Shown here in pieces: positions 45,641-54,308 of a stretch of DNA of 64,000 nucleotides (its first letter is position 1; the number at the start of each line of letters is the position of its first letter). Both the position numbers and the translations under genes were made by a program. The DNA is from RGIG9115 sp045603225 (GTDB lineage Bacteria; Bacillota; Clostridia; UBA1381), in NCBI GenBank assembly GCA_045603225.1, contig JAZULT010000036.1, positions 1 through 64,000 on the forward strand, written 5' to 3'. The notes below the pieces were generated by a model. It had not been told where the DNA came from. It searched no databases and worked only from the letters and a program-made list of their open reading frames with translations.

Positions 45641-48600
45641 ATGTATTGTTCTAAAATAAAAAAAACAGCGGGCTTGCTTGTTTGCTCGTTAGCCTTTCAG
45701 TTTCCTGCTTTTGCAGAAAATACTGAATGTCCGAAAGTGAAAAATCTTACAACAGACACTTTTGATAAGGTTCTGAAATGGGAAGCGGAAGGCGACAACT
45801 ACGAAGGTGCTGAAATTTATACAGTCACTGCTGACGGTGAGCTTGAGTATTTTGGAAATGCAGAAGGAACTGCTATCTCCTACGGCGAAGAAGGAACGTA
45901 TCTGGTAAAAGCTGTAAACGGTGCTGAAGATGATTATGGAAGCGTAATTGCACATTCAACTTCTACGCCTTTTACCATAATCTTAAACGAGGCTGATTAT
46001 GCTGATGAGTCGGTAAGGCTTGATATCAGACTTCAAAACAATAGCAGCAGCTACTCCGGTGGTGTTCTTTGTGTGAAGATTACCGATGTTGAAGGAAAGG
46101 TCATAAGCGAAACTGAAAATTATATGACGGTAAAACCCGGAAAAGACAGCAGATTAAAAATTACTCAGCCCACAAATCCAAAACAGTATAAAATGGCTGT
46201 AACGTTTAATAATTCACATTCAGGTGAAACTGAGCTTGCGCTTCCTGTTGTTGTTACAAAAGATAACCCCTCTGCAGCATATGCAGAGGCGGTTATTGAG
46301 AAAAATGATGACAATGCCGCAGATATACTGTCTCTCCTGAACCGCTGTGAGGAGGAAGGAATTCCGACAGCATACGAGTATGCAAATTATAAGATTCTTG
46401 ACAGATTCTCAGATTATATCAGAGAAGATATTGATAACGGTGAGCTTTCAAGAATTTATTATACCGAAAATGCTCTGGACAAAATATATACCGAAACAAA
46501 AAACAACCTTAATAGTTATCTGAGCGGAGTGAAAACAGCGGTCTCGGTGCCTGATTTTGTTACAGGTGATCTGAGAGTTGACGGTGAGACAATGTATGCA
46601 CCCGTTGCCGATGCGGACGGCACTGTTTCCGAAAGACCTGTATATTTTGTCGGCTACGGACATTTTGCCACAGTTAAGGAAGATATAGAATATCTTGAAG
46701 CACTCGGAATGAACACCATGCAGATGGAAATAGGTCCGTCAAATGCTATGCTCAACACTCCTGCTTTTGAAAACTGGGGAGTGGAAGAAAGAGGAACACC
46801 GGAGTATACATTTTCTGTGGATACCGAAACGTATCACGGAGGAGCAGCTGCTGCAAATATTTGTTATCCGGCAGACAGTACCGGAGCTGTAAGAGTGTTC
46901 CAGAAGGTTCCTGTTGAACCGGGAAAATCATATACGTTTATAGTGCATGTGCGTTCTGACAGCAAAGCTACGGCTGTCAGCTGTACTGCCGACGGTTACG
47001 AAAGTACTCTTAACATAAACGGTCAGTACGGATGGAAAAAAATTAAAAAAACCTATACTGCACCCGAAGGTGCTGTATATACCACCGTTGGACTTGAAAT
47101 AGCCGGTGAAGCGCAGCTGTATATTGATGATGCTTCATTTACGGAAAACGGCAGTGAAGTTAACTTACTCGTAAATGGCGATTTTGAAACACCTGCCGGA
47201 TTTGAATACTCATTCGACAGGTATTCGGAAAATGTGCTTTCTGTTGAAAATGCACTCGAAAGAGCGGGAGAATGCAATATCTCGGTATGCGTTCTTTTAT
47301 CACCGCATTATTTCCCGAAACGTATAATGGATAAGTACGGCTTTGGTTTTGAAAACGGTACTGCATTTATTAAGTATAATATCCATGCTCCTGAAGCAAA
47401 GGCTGTAATTGAAAGATATATGAGAGGAATTATCCCTGTTATAAAAGAGTATGATTCATTAAGCAGTATATGTATTTCAAACGAACCAAGCTTTGAAATC
47501 GCCAGAGCCGGAGACTATTTCATGGATGAATGGCATCAGTTCCTGGAAGACAGATACGGGACTATCGAAAATCTGAGTCAGACTTACGGAAAGAAATACA
47601 GCTCTTTTGAGGATGTCGGATATGACCGCGGATATTATAATTATGACTATATTGAATTTGTAGACGGGATTTTTGCTGACTGGCACAGATGGATGGCGGA
47701 GATTTCAAAGGAAGAAGCACCGGATATTCCGATTCACAGTAAGCTTATGGGTTATCTTACCGGTAACAGTAAGGAGATGAATACATTCCACTGCGGTGCA
47801 GATTTGGCTAAATATCATGATTTCCTTGACTGGAACGGATGCGACTACGCAAATTATATAGATAATGACGGCAAGCCCCTTGCCCAGGAGCTGTGGTATG
47901 ACTATATGAGAAGTGTTAAAAATGCACCGGTTATAAATTCCGAAGACCATATAATTCCGAACGGTGATGATAATTTTGATGCTGAAGTTGCTGATTATGT
48001 TACACAGAATCTTTATATGGGTGCAATCCACGGCAGAGGAATGTCGGATATATGGGTTTGGGAGAGAAGCTACGATGAAACAAGTAAATTTGACAAGAGT
48101 ATTCTTTTCAGACCTGATGTTTTATCTGCAGTAACAAAAACGGCGATGGATATAAACCGTAACGCATATGAGATTAATGCACTTCAGACAAAAGAAAATG
48201 ATATCGGAATTCTGTATTCAAAGTCAAGCGTTCTGCTTGATAAAACAGCAATGAGTGCTATGTATCAGGCGTATGCTTCATGTATGTTTAACGGTCTTAA
48301 ACCGGGATTTATAATTTCATCACAGCTTGAAAAGCTGAATAATTATGAATACGTTATAATTCCTGATACGAAATACGTAACACCGGAAATTCTGTCAGCT
48401 GTAAAAGCTTATAGTGAAAATGGCGGAAAGCTTATAATTATGGGCGACAGCTCCTTTAAGTACAGCGATAAAAAGATTTCGAACAGTCAGTCTGTTATTG
48501 ATGAAATTTACACCAATGCTGAAGTTGTTGATTATACAGGACTTAAAAACGGAATAGCATCATCTTCGGAAACCGGGTTTTATAAGTTAATGCGAAATGC

Positions 48601-48853
48601 GTTCGACAAATACGGCTTGTGTAATATTGAAGTTGTAGATAAGCTGACAGGCGAAAATGTATCTTATGTTCAGATTAATTCTGCTGAGTATGATGGAAAG
48701 CTTATTCTTAATATGGTCAGCTATGACGGTGACAAAAATGTTGACATATATGTGAATGGTGAAAAAGTAACGGAAGCATATAATATTATTACTGATGAAT
48801 ATGTAACAGATTTCACACTTGATAAGTATATTCCGGTAACATTGGAAATGTAA
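45641..48853 (+). CDS. Secreted GH42-like hydrolase, non-anchored paralog
   Basis: 1070 residues, paralog of the preceding protein without CBM9 and SLH domains. Signal peptide (to about 25, PAFAEN); Fn3/Ig-like segments (about 28-210); a helical linker (about 215-305); then the same catalytic region, again with a CBM-like insert (about 385-520): acid/base Glu615 in ISNEPSFE and nucleophile probably Glu768 in VINSEDHI; and the Rossmann-like domain (about 890-960; YVIIPDTKYVTPEILSAVKAY). The start lies 19 bp after the previous stop with GGGAAAGGG as ribosome site. It would be soluble or held by other means, complementing the anchored enzyme. The stop codon is embedded in the first hairpin of the array at 48850. 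Confidence 0.84.
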   Translation: MYCSKIKKTAGLLVCSLAFQFPAFAENTECPKVKNLTTDTFDKVLKWEAEGDNYEGAEIYTVTADGELEYFGNAEGTAISYGEEGTYLVKAVNGAEDDYGSVIAHSTSTPFTIILNEADYADESVRLDIRLQNNSSSYSGGVLCVKITDVEGKVISETENYMTVKPGKDSRLKITQPTNPKQYKMAVTFNNSHSGETELALPVVVTKDNPSAAYAEAVIEKNDDNAADILSLLNRCEEEGIPTAYEYANYKILDRFSDYIREDIDNGELSRIYYTENALDKIYTETKNNLNSYLSGVKTAVSVPDFVTGDLRVDGETMYAPVADADGTVSERPVYFVGYGHFATVKEDIEYLEALGMNTMQMEIGPSNAMLNTPAFENWGVEERGTPEYTFSVDTETYHGGAAAANICYPADSTGAVRVFQKVPVEPGKSYTFIVHVRSDSKATAVSCTADGYESTLNINGQYGWKKIKKTYTAPEGAVYTTVGLEIAGEAQLYIDDASFTENGSEVNLLVNGDFETPAGFEYSFDRYSENVLSVENALERAGECNISVCVLLSPHYFPKRIMDKYGFGFENGTAFIKYNIHAPEAKAVIERYMRGIIPVIKEYDSLSSICISNEPSFEIARAGDYFMDEWHQFLEDRYGTIENLSQTYGKKYSSFEDVGYDRGYYNYDYIEFVDGIFADWHRWMAEISKEEAPDIPIHSKLMGYLTGNSKEMNTFHCGADLAKYHDFLDWNGCDYANYIDNDGKPLAQELWYDYMRSVKNAPVINSEDHIIPNGDDNFDAEVADYVTQNLYMGAIHGRGMSDIWVWERSYDETSKFDKSILFRPDVLSAVTKTAMDINRNAYEINALQTKENDIGILYSKSSVLLDKTAMSAMYQAYASCMFNGLKPGFIISSQLEKLNNYEYVIIPDTKYVTPEILSAVKAYSENGGKLIIMGDSSFKYSDKKISNSQSVIDEIYTNAEVVDYTGLKNGIASSSETGFYKLMRNAFDKYGLCNIEVVDKLTGENVSYVQINSAEYDGKLILNMVSYDGDKNVDIYVNGEKVTEAYNIITDEYVTDFTLDKYIPVTLEM

Positions 48854-49093
48854 TTTATCGCAGAGCGATAAATTACATTAGTGAAATCCGATTTTTAATC
48901 GGGTGAAATTCATCCGCAGGATGAGTGAAATTGTCACTCTGTGACAGTGAAATCTGTTGCATTGCAACAGGTTATGGTGGAAATCGCAGGCGATTTCATT
49001 GAATTAATTATTGCAATTCAGCGGAACAACACATGGGTTGTTCCCTACAAAAAAATCCCACCACACCGTAGGGAACGACCTGCGTGTCGTTCC
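48850..49093. repeat. Array of small hairpins with GTGAAAT linkers (array A)
   Basis: At least seven perfect short inverted repeats in a row, each with a different stem: GTAATTTATCGC/aga (48850-48876), CCGATT/ttt (48888-48902), TCATCC/gca (48910-48924), TGTCAC/tct (48932-48946), CTGTTGC/att (48954-48970), GAAATCGC/ag (48980-48997), GGAACAAC/acatgg (49023-49044), GGAACGAC/ctgcgt (49072-49093). Units 1-5 are joined by GTGAAAT or AGTGAAAT. An open frame crosses the array (48941-49219) but consists of these palindromes and is not credited as a gene. The first hairpin overlaps the stop of the upstream gene. A similar array is at 58040. Structure is seen; role unknown. Confidence 0.85.
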
Positions 49094-49169
49094 GTTTCAA
49101 ACAACGATAAATTACAGTTTGCCATCAATCTGATGGAGAGTGTAAGCGAATTTATAAGGAGTAAAGGAT

Positions 49170-50060
49170 ATGATACTTTCAAATACAAGTTACCCTATTA
49201 CATATCATCTTCCGCTTAGGAATGCGGTGGACATAATGTCGGGCGCCGGATTTGACGCAATTGATTTTTCGGCAGGGAATGAGGAGTATTACGGAGATAC
49301 TCATAACAAAGAATTTTATCTTGAGCTTAAAAAATATGCAGAAAGCAAAGGCATATTCTTTAATCAGGCACATGCTCCTACTCCATCAGCTGTGGAAAGC
49401 AAAGAAGAAAGTGAAATCAAATTCAGAAATATTGTCGGCTCTATGAGAAATGCATCATATCTCGGAGCGAAAACTATTGTTGTTCATCCGATAAAGCACC
49501 TGAGATATGATTTCGAAGAGAACACAGAAAGACTTTTTGAATACAATATGGAGTTTTACAATCGCCTTATTCCTTACTGTGAGGAATACGGTGTTCGTGT
49601 CGCACTTGAAAACTTATGGCAGAAAGAAAAGCCCGGATGGGATAAAATTACACACTCCGTATGCTCAAGACCTGAAGAGTTTATCAGATATATTGATACG
49701 CTTAACAGTGACTGGTTAACTGCGTGTCTGGATATAGGTCATGCACAGCTTGTCTGCGAAGACCCGGCAAATTTCATAAAAGCACTCGGTAACAAAAGGC
49801 TTACTTGTCTTCATGTTCATGATGTGAATGGAATGATAGATTCTCATGACCCACCGTATTTTGGTGTGGTTGACTGGGACAGAGTGATGAAAGCCCTGGT
49901 GGAGATTGATTATCAGGGTGACTTTACATTTGAAGTCTGCGGTGAATTCTTTAAAAGTAAATTAATCGAGCTTTCTCCTGTGTATATGCGAATGATAGCA
50001 GATACAGGAAGGTTTCTTCTGAACAAATACAATAAATTTAAGGAGGAGTTATCAAGATGA
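49170..50060 (+). CDS. Sugar phosphate isomerase/epimerase-like TIM-barrel protein
   Basis: 296 residues, xylose isomerase-like superfamily. Motifs: FNQAHAPTPSAV near 70, IVVHPIKH, VALENLWQKE near 150, ACLDIGHAQLVCED near 190, LTCLHVHDVNG and DFTFEVCGEFF. These line up one by one with those of the protein at 3265, so the two are paralogs framing the glycan region. Ribosome site AAGGAG. No signal peptide; cytoplasmic. It overlaps the next gene by four bases (ATGA), which makes coupled translation and a shared pathway likely. Substrate not readable from sequence. Confidence 0.87.
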   Translation: MILSNTSYPITYHLPLRNAVDIMSGAGFDAIDFSAGNEEYYGDTHNKEFYLELKKYAESKGIFFNQAHAPTPSAVESKEESEIKFRNIVGSMRNASYLGAKTIVVHPIKHLRYDFEENTERLFEYNMEFYNRLIPYCEEYGVRVALENLWQKEKPGWDKITHSVCSRPEEFIRYIDTLNSDWLTACLDIGHAQLVCEDPANFIKALGNKRLTCLHVHDVNGMIDSHDPPYFGVVDWDRVMKALVEIDYQGDFTFEVCGEFFKSKLIELSPVYMRMIADTGRFLLNKYNKFKEELSR

Positions 50061-51217
50061 GGATTCTATTTGCAGGAGATATGGCGTTTAAATATTTTGA
50101 TGAATTCCCCGGAACGGAAAAGGCTTATAAAACCTTCGGTGAAACGGCGGAAGTATTCTCAGAGTATGATTTTTCAGTTCTGAATCTTGAAAATGTATTG
50201 GGAAATACAGATGATTTCGAGCCTATTATTAAAAGCGGACCTAACCTTATTTCCGAAGATGACTATATTGAGTATGTAGATGCACTTAAGCCTTCGGCAG
50301 TAGGAATGGCTAATAACCATAGCCTTGACTACGGAGACGGTGCGCTTTATCATACAGTTCAGCTTCTGAAAGACAGAAATTATCAGGTGTTTGGTGTCGG
50401 AGAGAATATTGAAGAAGCATATAAGCCGGCTGTTTTTGAAAAAGACGGCATTAAGGTCGCAATTATAGGTGTTTGCGAAAATGAATTCGGTATTGCCGAA
50501 AAGAATTCTCCGGGTACGGCAGGGTACAGGCTCGGCAGAGTTTCACGCAGTATAGCGGATGCTAAGGAAAAGGGAATGTTGCCGATAATTTATTTCCATG
50601 GCGGAAATGAGTTTAATCCTTTCCCGTCACCCGGAAAAGTGGAGCTGTACCGTCATTTTATTGAGCTGGGAGCAAAAGCGGTGATTGCAATGCACACCCA
50701 CTGCCCTCAGGGGTATGAAATCTATGCCGGATGCCCGATTGTGTACAGCATGGGTAATTTTTTCTTCTATAAGGATAAGAATGAAAACACTCTTCCGTCG
50801 TGGTATTACGGATACATGACAGTGCTTGATATTACCGATAATGAAATAACTCTTGACGTGATTCCTTATCGGTTTGATAAATACAATCATACACTTCTTT
50901 CGGGCAAAGATAAAGAAAAGTTTATGAAAAACCTTGATGAACTCAGCAGACCGATTCAGGATGAGGATAAGCTTCAGAGCCTGTTCGATGCGTGGAGCGT
51001 AATGTGGGGGATTGACAGATATATGCTCAGCGTTGTATCAACTGAAGAAACGAGAAAAGGCGGAGCTGAAGAAAATAAAGCAACAAAAAATGTTTTTTCG
51101 TGCGAAGCTCATAATGAACTTCTTATAAACAGCTATAAGATTCTGTATGACGAAAGCCGTAAGAAAGCCGAAACGGATATCAAGGCGATAGAATATTATC
51201 AGAATGTTGAAATATAG
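50057..51217 (+). CDS. CapA-family metallophosphoesterase-like protein
   Basis: 386 residues, no signal peptide. CapA/PgsA-type fold related to calcineurin-like phosphoesterases: FAGDMAF at the start, NLENVLG near 45, GMANNHSLDYGDG near 93, YFHGGNEFNPFPS near 178, MHTHCPQGYEIY near 210 and YSMGNFFF near 232. CapA proteins take part in poly-gamma-glutamate capsule formation, but many relatives in carbohydrate loci lack a membrane anchor, as here, and have no proven role. Start overlaps the isomerase stop (ATGA). Probably a hydrolase acting on a phosphorylated or sugar intermediate made by its neighbour; that is inference. Confidence 0.85.
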   Translation: MRILFAGDMAFKYFDEFPGTEKAYKTFGETAEVFSEYDFSVLNLENVLGNTDDFEPIIKSGPNLISEDDYIEYVDALKPSAVGMANNHSLDYGDGALYHTVQLLKDRNYQVFGVGENIEEAYKPAVFEKDGIKVAIIGVCENEFGIAEKNSPGTAGYRLGRVSRSIADAKEKGMLPIIYFHGGNEFNPFPSPGKVELYRHFIELGAKAVIAMHTHCPQGYEIYAGCPIVYSMGNFFFYKDKNENTLPSWYYGYMTVLDITDNEITLDVIPYRFDKYNHTLLSGKDKEKFMKNLDELSRPIQDEDKLQSLFDAWSVMWGIDRYMLSVVSTEETRKGGAEENKATKNVFSCEAHNELLINSYKILYDESRKKAETDIKAIEYYQNVEI

Positions 51218-51285
51218 GATTTTTTTATCAACTTTAGTGTTGGTTTCTTAGGCTGAAGGGGATGTAAAAAAAGTCCAGACCGTAA

Positions 51286-51324
51286 AAAGGGAATGTAAAA
51301 AACAGAGTTTTTTACATTCCCTTT
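51286..51324. terminator. Bidirectional terminator between convergent genes
   Basis: A perfect 17-bp stem (51286-51302 with 51308-51324, loop cagag) with A-runs on one side and T-runs on the other serves the CapA-like gene on plus and the mannosidase on minus. Its arm (AAAGGGAATGTAAAAAA) resembles the nearby GGGGATGTAAAAAAA at 51258-51272, which is shared with the repeat at 45-181. Confidence 0.88.
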
Positions 51325-51384
51325 ATTTGTTAATTCAATGATATTCAGTTAAATTAAAAATGCGGATATGTTTTGTTGTGTTAT

Positions 51385-53814
51385 TTATCTGCCGAGGATA
51401 TTACATTCCTTAATATCACTATCTTTTACGATAAAGGTTTTCACCTCAAACGGCGTGAAATTAATATCGAAAGAGTTATTCTTAATTTTAATATTAGCTT
51501 TATTATTTGCATCTGTGGTGTTGAAAAGGCGAACTATAAGACCGCTGCATGCAGATTCCTTCATTCCTGTAAGGAGGACGGTATCGTTATCGAGTTCAAC
51601 GGAAGTATCCTTCTTTTCTCCGAATCCCGGTGGATAGAAGGAAAGTGCATAAAGTGACTGATTGAATATTTCTGCGTCTTTATCAAGAGTATTTACGTCT
51701 GCAGTCAGGCGGTACTCAAACTCACGTTCACCGATATCAATATGGTCGTGGTTTCTGTCGTCATCGGTAACAGGTCTGTCGAAAATCGGATGTGCAGAAT
51801 AGACAGGCGTTCTCATGAGCGAAATATTCATTATATTTTCTTCTGAGCTTCCACCGTATGTGCCTCTGTTAAGAACTGCGAAGCCTGTGTCGCCTTGTAC
51901 AAGTGCACACCATTTCTGATACGATGCTTCGTGTCCGTCATGGCGGATGCTTTCACGTCCGAATGCCATTTGACCTACGTAATCGGCATTTTTCATTGTT
52001 GTATCAAATGAAAGCTTGTACATAACGTTTGAGTCGTTTGCGAGAACCTTGATTTTGATATCCACATATGCTTCGGTTTTCGGGATTATATAAGTAACAA
52101 CGGCAAATGAATTATTATGCTTAAGTACAGCCTGTATTTTACATCTTACATCTCCATTTTCTACAACTCTTACGTTTTCGTGGTTTGCATCCGGATAACC
52201 GTTGAAAACATTAGCCTCATCTTTTGTTACAGCTTTAAATTCCCCGATTTTGTCAAAGAATCCGTCAACATTCATTGCCCATGGGTCTTCATTGTCAGCA
52301 TATACATCAATTCTTCCGCTTTCTGCGTTCAGGTAGTCCCTACCGCCTGCTTCATACTTATCGATAAGACCTGTATTTTTGTTTATGTGAACAACAATTT
52401 TTCCGTTATCAATGATGAAATGCGAATCTGTTTCATTGCACGGATTTATCGGACGTGCAAACATATTCTGCATAGTTGTAAGCTCGCAGTCAAAACGGCT
52501 GATGCTCATAGGTGCGAGCTTTGCAGTAAATGCAACACGCTTGCGCCAATCAAGACGTTCACTGCTTGCTTCCTTTTCGTTTTGTGCGGGAATATAGTTT
52601 CCGTTTTCGTCACGTACAGTGATAAGTGTAGTTTCGTTGTCGTTCCAGTTCTGGTCTTCAAGCTGGAATTCTACATCAACCGCTTCTGTTACAGGGTACG
52701 GATGCGGATTGAATACAAGAATCGGGATTTCGCCCTGTTTACATTCCTTCTGACCTTTACAAAGCTCAAAAAATGCCTTGTCGCAGAGTCTTGACACGAT
52801 TTCTCTGCCGTAACCGAGAAGTCTTATTGCATCATCCTCCGCTTTTCTTATCATAGTTCCCGGAAGGATATCGTGGAACTCACAGAACATAAGTGCTTTT
52901 TCAGCTTCGGCAAGCTGATTTTTGTCATAGCTTATTCCGCTTGCAGCAATCATTTTTTCACAGATGCCAAGCTCATTTTCGAGAAGTCTGTGAAGCTGTT
53001 TAATCCGAACCATTGAAGTGTAACAGCCAATCATACAATGTTGTATTGAAGTTTCGACGGTTTTAAGCTTATTTTTCTCTACAGTTTTGAAATACTGTTC
53101 GGGAGTTGAATGTATAAGCTTTACTTCAGGGTGTTTTTCTGCGTAATCATAAATCGCATCAAGGTCAATTTTTGAAGGGCCACCACCGTGGTTCCCTATG
53201 CCCCACAGCATCAGATTTGCACCGTCATGAGCATCTTCAATTTTTGATTCAAGGCGTTCTATTATTTTTCCTTTATTTGTATTGTATGCACCGTTCGTAT
53301 TATGACATATGATTTCACTGCCGTCATAGCCTTTCCAGATAAATTCTCTGTCCGGAGCAATGTAATCGTACGGACGCATATGCATATATGAGGTATAACC
53401 GCTCTTTGACAAAATCTGAACAAGTCCTCTTGAGTGACCGAATGCATCAAAATTAATTGCAGTTTCAGGTTTTACACCGAACTTTTCCATGAAGTAATCG
53501 TTTCCTGTTCTTATCTGACGTATAAACGATTCGCCCGAAGGCATAAGGCAGTCAGGCTGGAGATACCATCCGCCCATTATGTGCCATTTACCTTCTTTTA
53601 CAAGCTTTTGTATTTTTACAAACAGCTCAGGTTCGTGTTCTTCTACCCATTCATAGAGAAGCGACTCGTTGTGATTGAATACGAATCCATTATATTCCTC
53701 GCAGAATTTTGCGGCAACACGGAAGGTTGAGATTGCTTCGGCTTTTCCTTCCTGTCTTTGCCATAGCCATACGGGGTCTAAGTGTGCATTGCACAGTAAA
53801 AACATTTCTTTCAT
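51385..53814 (-). CDS. GH38 alpha-mannosidase
   Basis: 809 residues, no signal peptide. Retaining, zinc-dependent alpha-mannosidase family: metal ligands His11 and Asp13 in NAHLDPVWLW, catalytic nucleophile Asp123 in INFDAFGHS, which also ligates the metal, and a probable third zinc ligand in WGIGNHGGG near 210. Middle helical bundle and large beta-sandwich C-terminal domains complete the family layout; length is normal. It removes terminal mannose from oligosaccharides in the cytoplasm. The start at 53814 follows AAGGAA; ATG 53835 would lie inside the upstream ribbon-helix-helix gene and lacks a ribosome site. It lies 13 bp after that small gene, so the two are co-transcribed. Confidence 0.93.
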   Translation of the reverse strand: MKEMFLLCNAHLDPVWLWQRQEGKAEAISTFRVAAKFCEEYNGFVFNHNESLLYEWVEEHEPELFVKIQKLVKEGKWHIMGGWYLQPDCLMPSGESFIRQIRTGNDYFMEKFGVKPETAINFDAFGHSRGLVQILSKSGYTSYMHMRPYDYIAPDREFIWKGYDGSEIICHNTNGAYNTNKGKIIERLESKIEDAHDGANLMLWGIGNHGGGPSKIDLDAIYDYAEKHPEVKLIHSTPEQYFKTVEKNKLKTVETSIQHCMIGCYTSMVRIKQLHRLLENELGICEKMIAASGISYDKNQLAEAEKALMFCEFHDILPGTMIRKAEDDAIRLLGYGREIVSRLCDKAFFELCKGQKECKQGEIPILVFNPHPYPVTEAVDVEFQLEDQNWNDNETTLITVRDENGNYIPAQNEKEASSERLDWRKRVAFTAKLAPMSISRFDCELTTMQNMFARPINPCNETDSHFIIDNGKIVVHINKNTGLIDKYEAGGRDYLNAESGRIDVYADNEDPWAMNVDGFFDKIGEFKAVTKDEANVFNGYPDANHENVRVVENGDVRCKIQAVLKHNNSFAVVTYIIPKTEAYVDIKIKVLANDSNVMYKLSFDTTMKNADYVGQMAFGRESIRHDGHEASYQKWCALVQGDTGFAVLNRGTYGGSSEENIMNISLMRTPVYSAHPIFDRPVTDDDRNHDHIDIGEREFEYRLTADVNTLDKDAEIFNQSLYALSFYPPGFGEKKDTSVELDNDTVLLTGMKESACSGLIVRLFNTTDANNKANIKIKNNSFDINFTPFEVKTFIVKDSDIKECNILGR

Positions 53815-53827
53815 AATATGTAATTCC

Positions 53828-53977
53828 TTAAGCATTATTGTTGTCTTTTAAGTACTCTTTCAATATCAGATTTATATACTGTGAAAGAGACCTGTCATCA
53901 TTTTCAGCTAATTCCTTTATTTTTTGTAAGATATCTTCATCAATAGTTATACTGATTTTTTGTTTTAACGGACGCAT
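53828..53977 (-). CDS. Small ribbon-helix-helix DNA-binding protein
   Basis: 49 residues. It reads a beta strand LKQKISITID followed by two helices (EDILQKIKELAEN, then SLSQYINLILKEYL), the CopG/Arc/MetJ ribbon-helix-helix fold; it should bind DNA as a dimer. AGAGGTGG lies four bases before the ATG. It precedes the mannosidase gene by 13 bp in the same direction. The DNA just upstream of it holds three 10-bp tandem repeats and an inverted copy, a typical operator for this family, so it probably represses its own operon and the divergent gene at 54083. Confidence 0.85.
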   Translation of the reverse strand: MRPLKQKISITIDEDILQKIKELAENDDRSLSQYINLILKEYLKDNNNA

Positions 53978-53997
53978 TTTACCACCTCTGCATTTAT

Positions 53998-54069
53998 TAT
54001 ACTACAAAACAGTATTTTGTATTAACATTTCGCTTAAAGTAGTATAAAATAGTATAAAGTATTATAAAA
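53998..54069. promoter_or_regulatory. Candidate ribbon-helix-helix operator
   Basis: Three head-to-tail 10-bp units, TAGTATAAAA, TAGTATAAAG and TATTATAAAA, fill 54040-54069 without gaps. An inverted half, TATACTAC (53998-54005), matches GTAGTATA at 54039-54046. The block lies between the divergent starts at 53977 and 54083, and one-turn spacing suits side-by-side binding of dimers. Confidence 0.65.
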
Positions 54070-54082
54070 GAGGTGCTTAAGA

Positions 54083-54283
54083 ATGGCTGAATTTTGTTTG
54101 GAGTGTTTGAATAAACATGTCAATGAAAAATTATTGGAAAAAGATGTGACATTATCTGAGGATTTGTGCGAAGAATGTGGAGAGTGGAAACCGTGTGTTA
54201 TTGCTATAAAGAAAAAAAGCTCAAAAAGACTTTTTTCGCGGCACAGGTTGTTTCATCGTCTTGACTTTTTCAGGCATATGTGA
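54083..54283 (+). CDS. Small zinc-ribbon-like protein
   Basis: 66 residues. Cysteines occur as C5-x2-C8 and C29-x2-C32, with a further Cys38, inside the context FCLECLNK and LSEDLCEECGEWKPCVI, a pattern known from short conserved hypothetical proteins in Clostridia, so one zinc ion is probably bound. The C-terminus is basic (KKKSSKRLFSRHR). Ribosome site GAGGTG is well placed. No defined function. It lies divergent from the ribbon-helix-helix gene, and its end overlaps the promoter of the next gene. Confidence 0.7.
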   Translation: MAEFCLECLNKHVNEKLLEKDVTLSEDLCEECGEWKPCVIAIKKKSSKRLFSRHRLFHRLDFFRHM

Positions 54284-54289
54284 TACAAT
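54261..54289 (+). promoter_or_regulatory. Promoter for the methyltransferase gene
   Basis: TTGACT (54261-54266), 17-bp spacer, TACAAT (54284-54289), 20 bp before the ATG. It lies in the last codons of the zinc-ribbon gene. Confidence 0.7.
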
Positions 54290-54308
54290 TTATCCGGGAG
54301 GATGGAAC

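Noticed and set aside
48850..49093. CRISPR array
   Set aside because: Linkers are only about seven bases and the intervals are themselves palindromes of varied length; no repeat-spacer pattern and no cas genes in the window.
48941..49219. Open frame of 92 codons across array A
   Set aside because: It is made of palindromes, has no ribosome site, overlaps the true start of the isomerase gene and gives a low-complexity product.
52117..52794. Plus-strand open frame of 225 codons
   Set aside because: Antisense to the GH38 gene, whose catalytic motifs are intact; composition is typical of a shadow frame.
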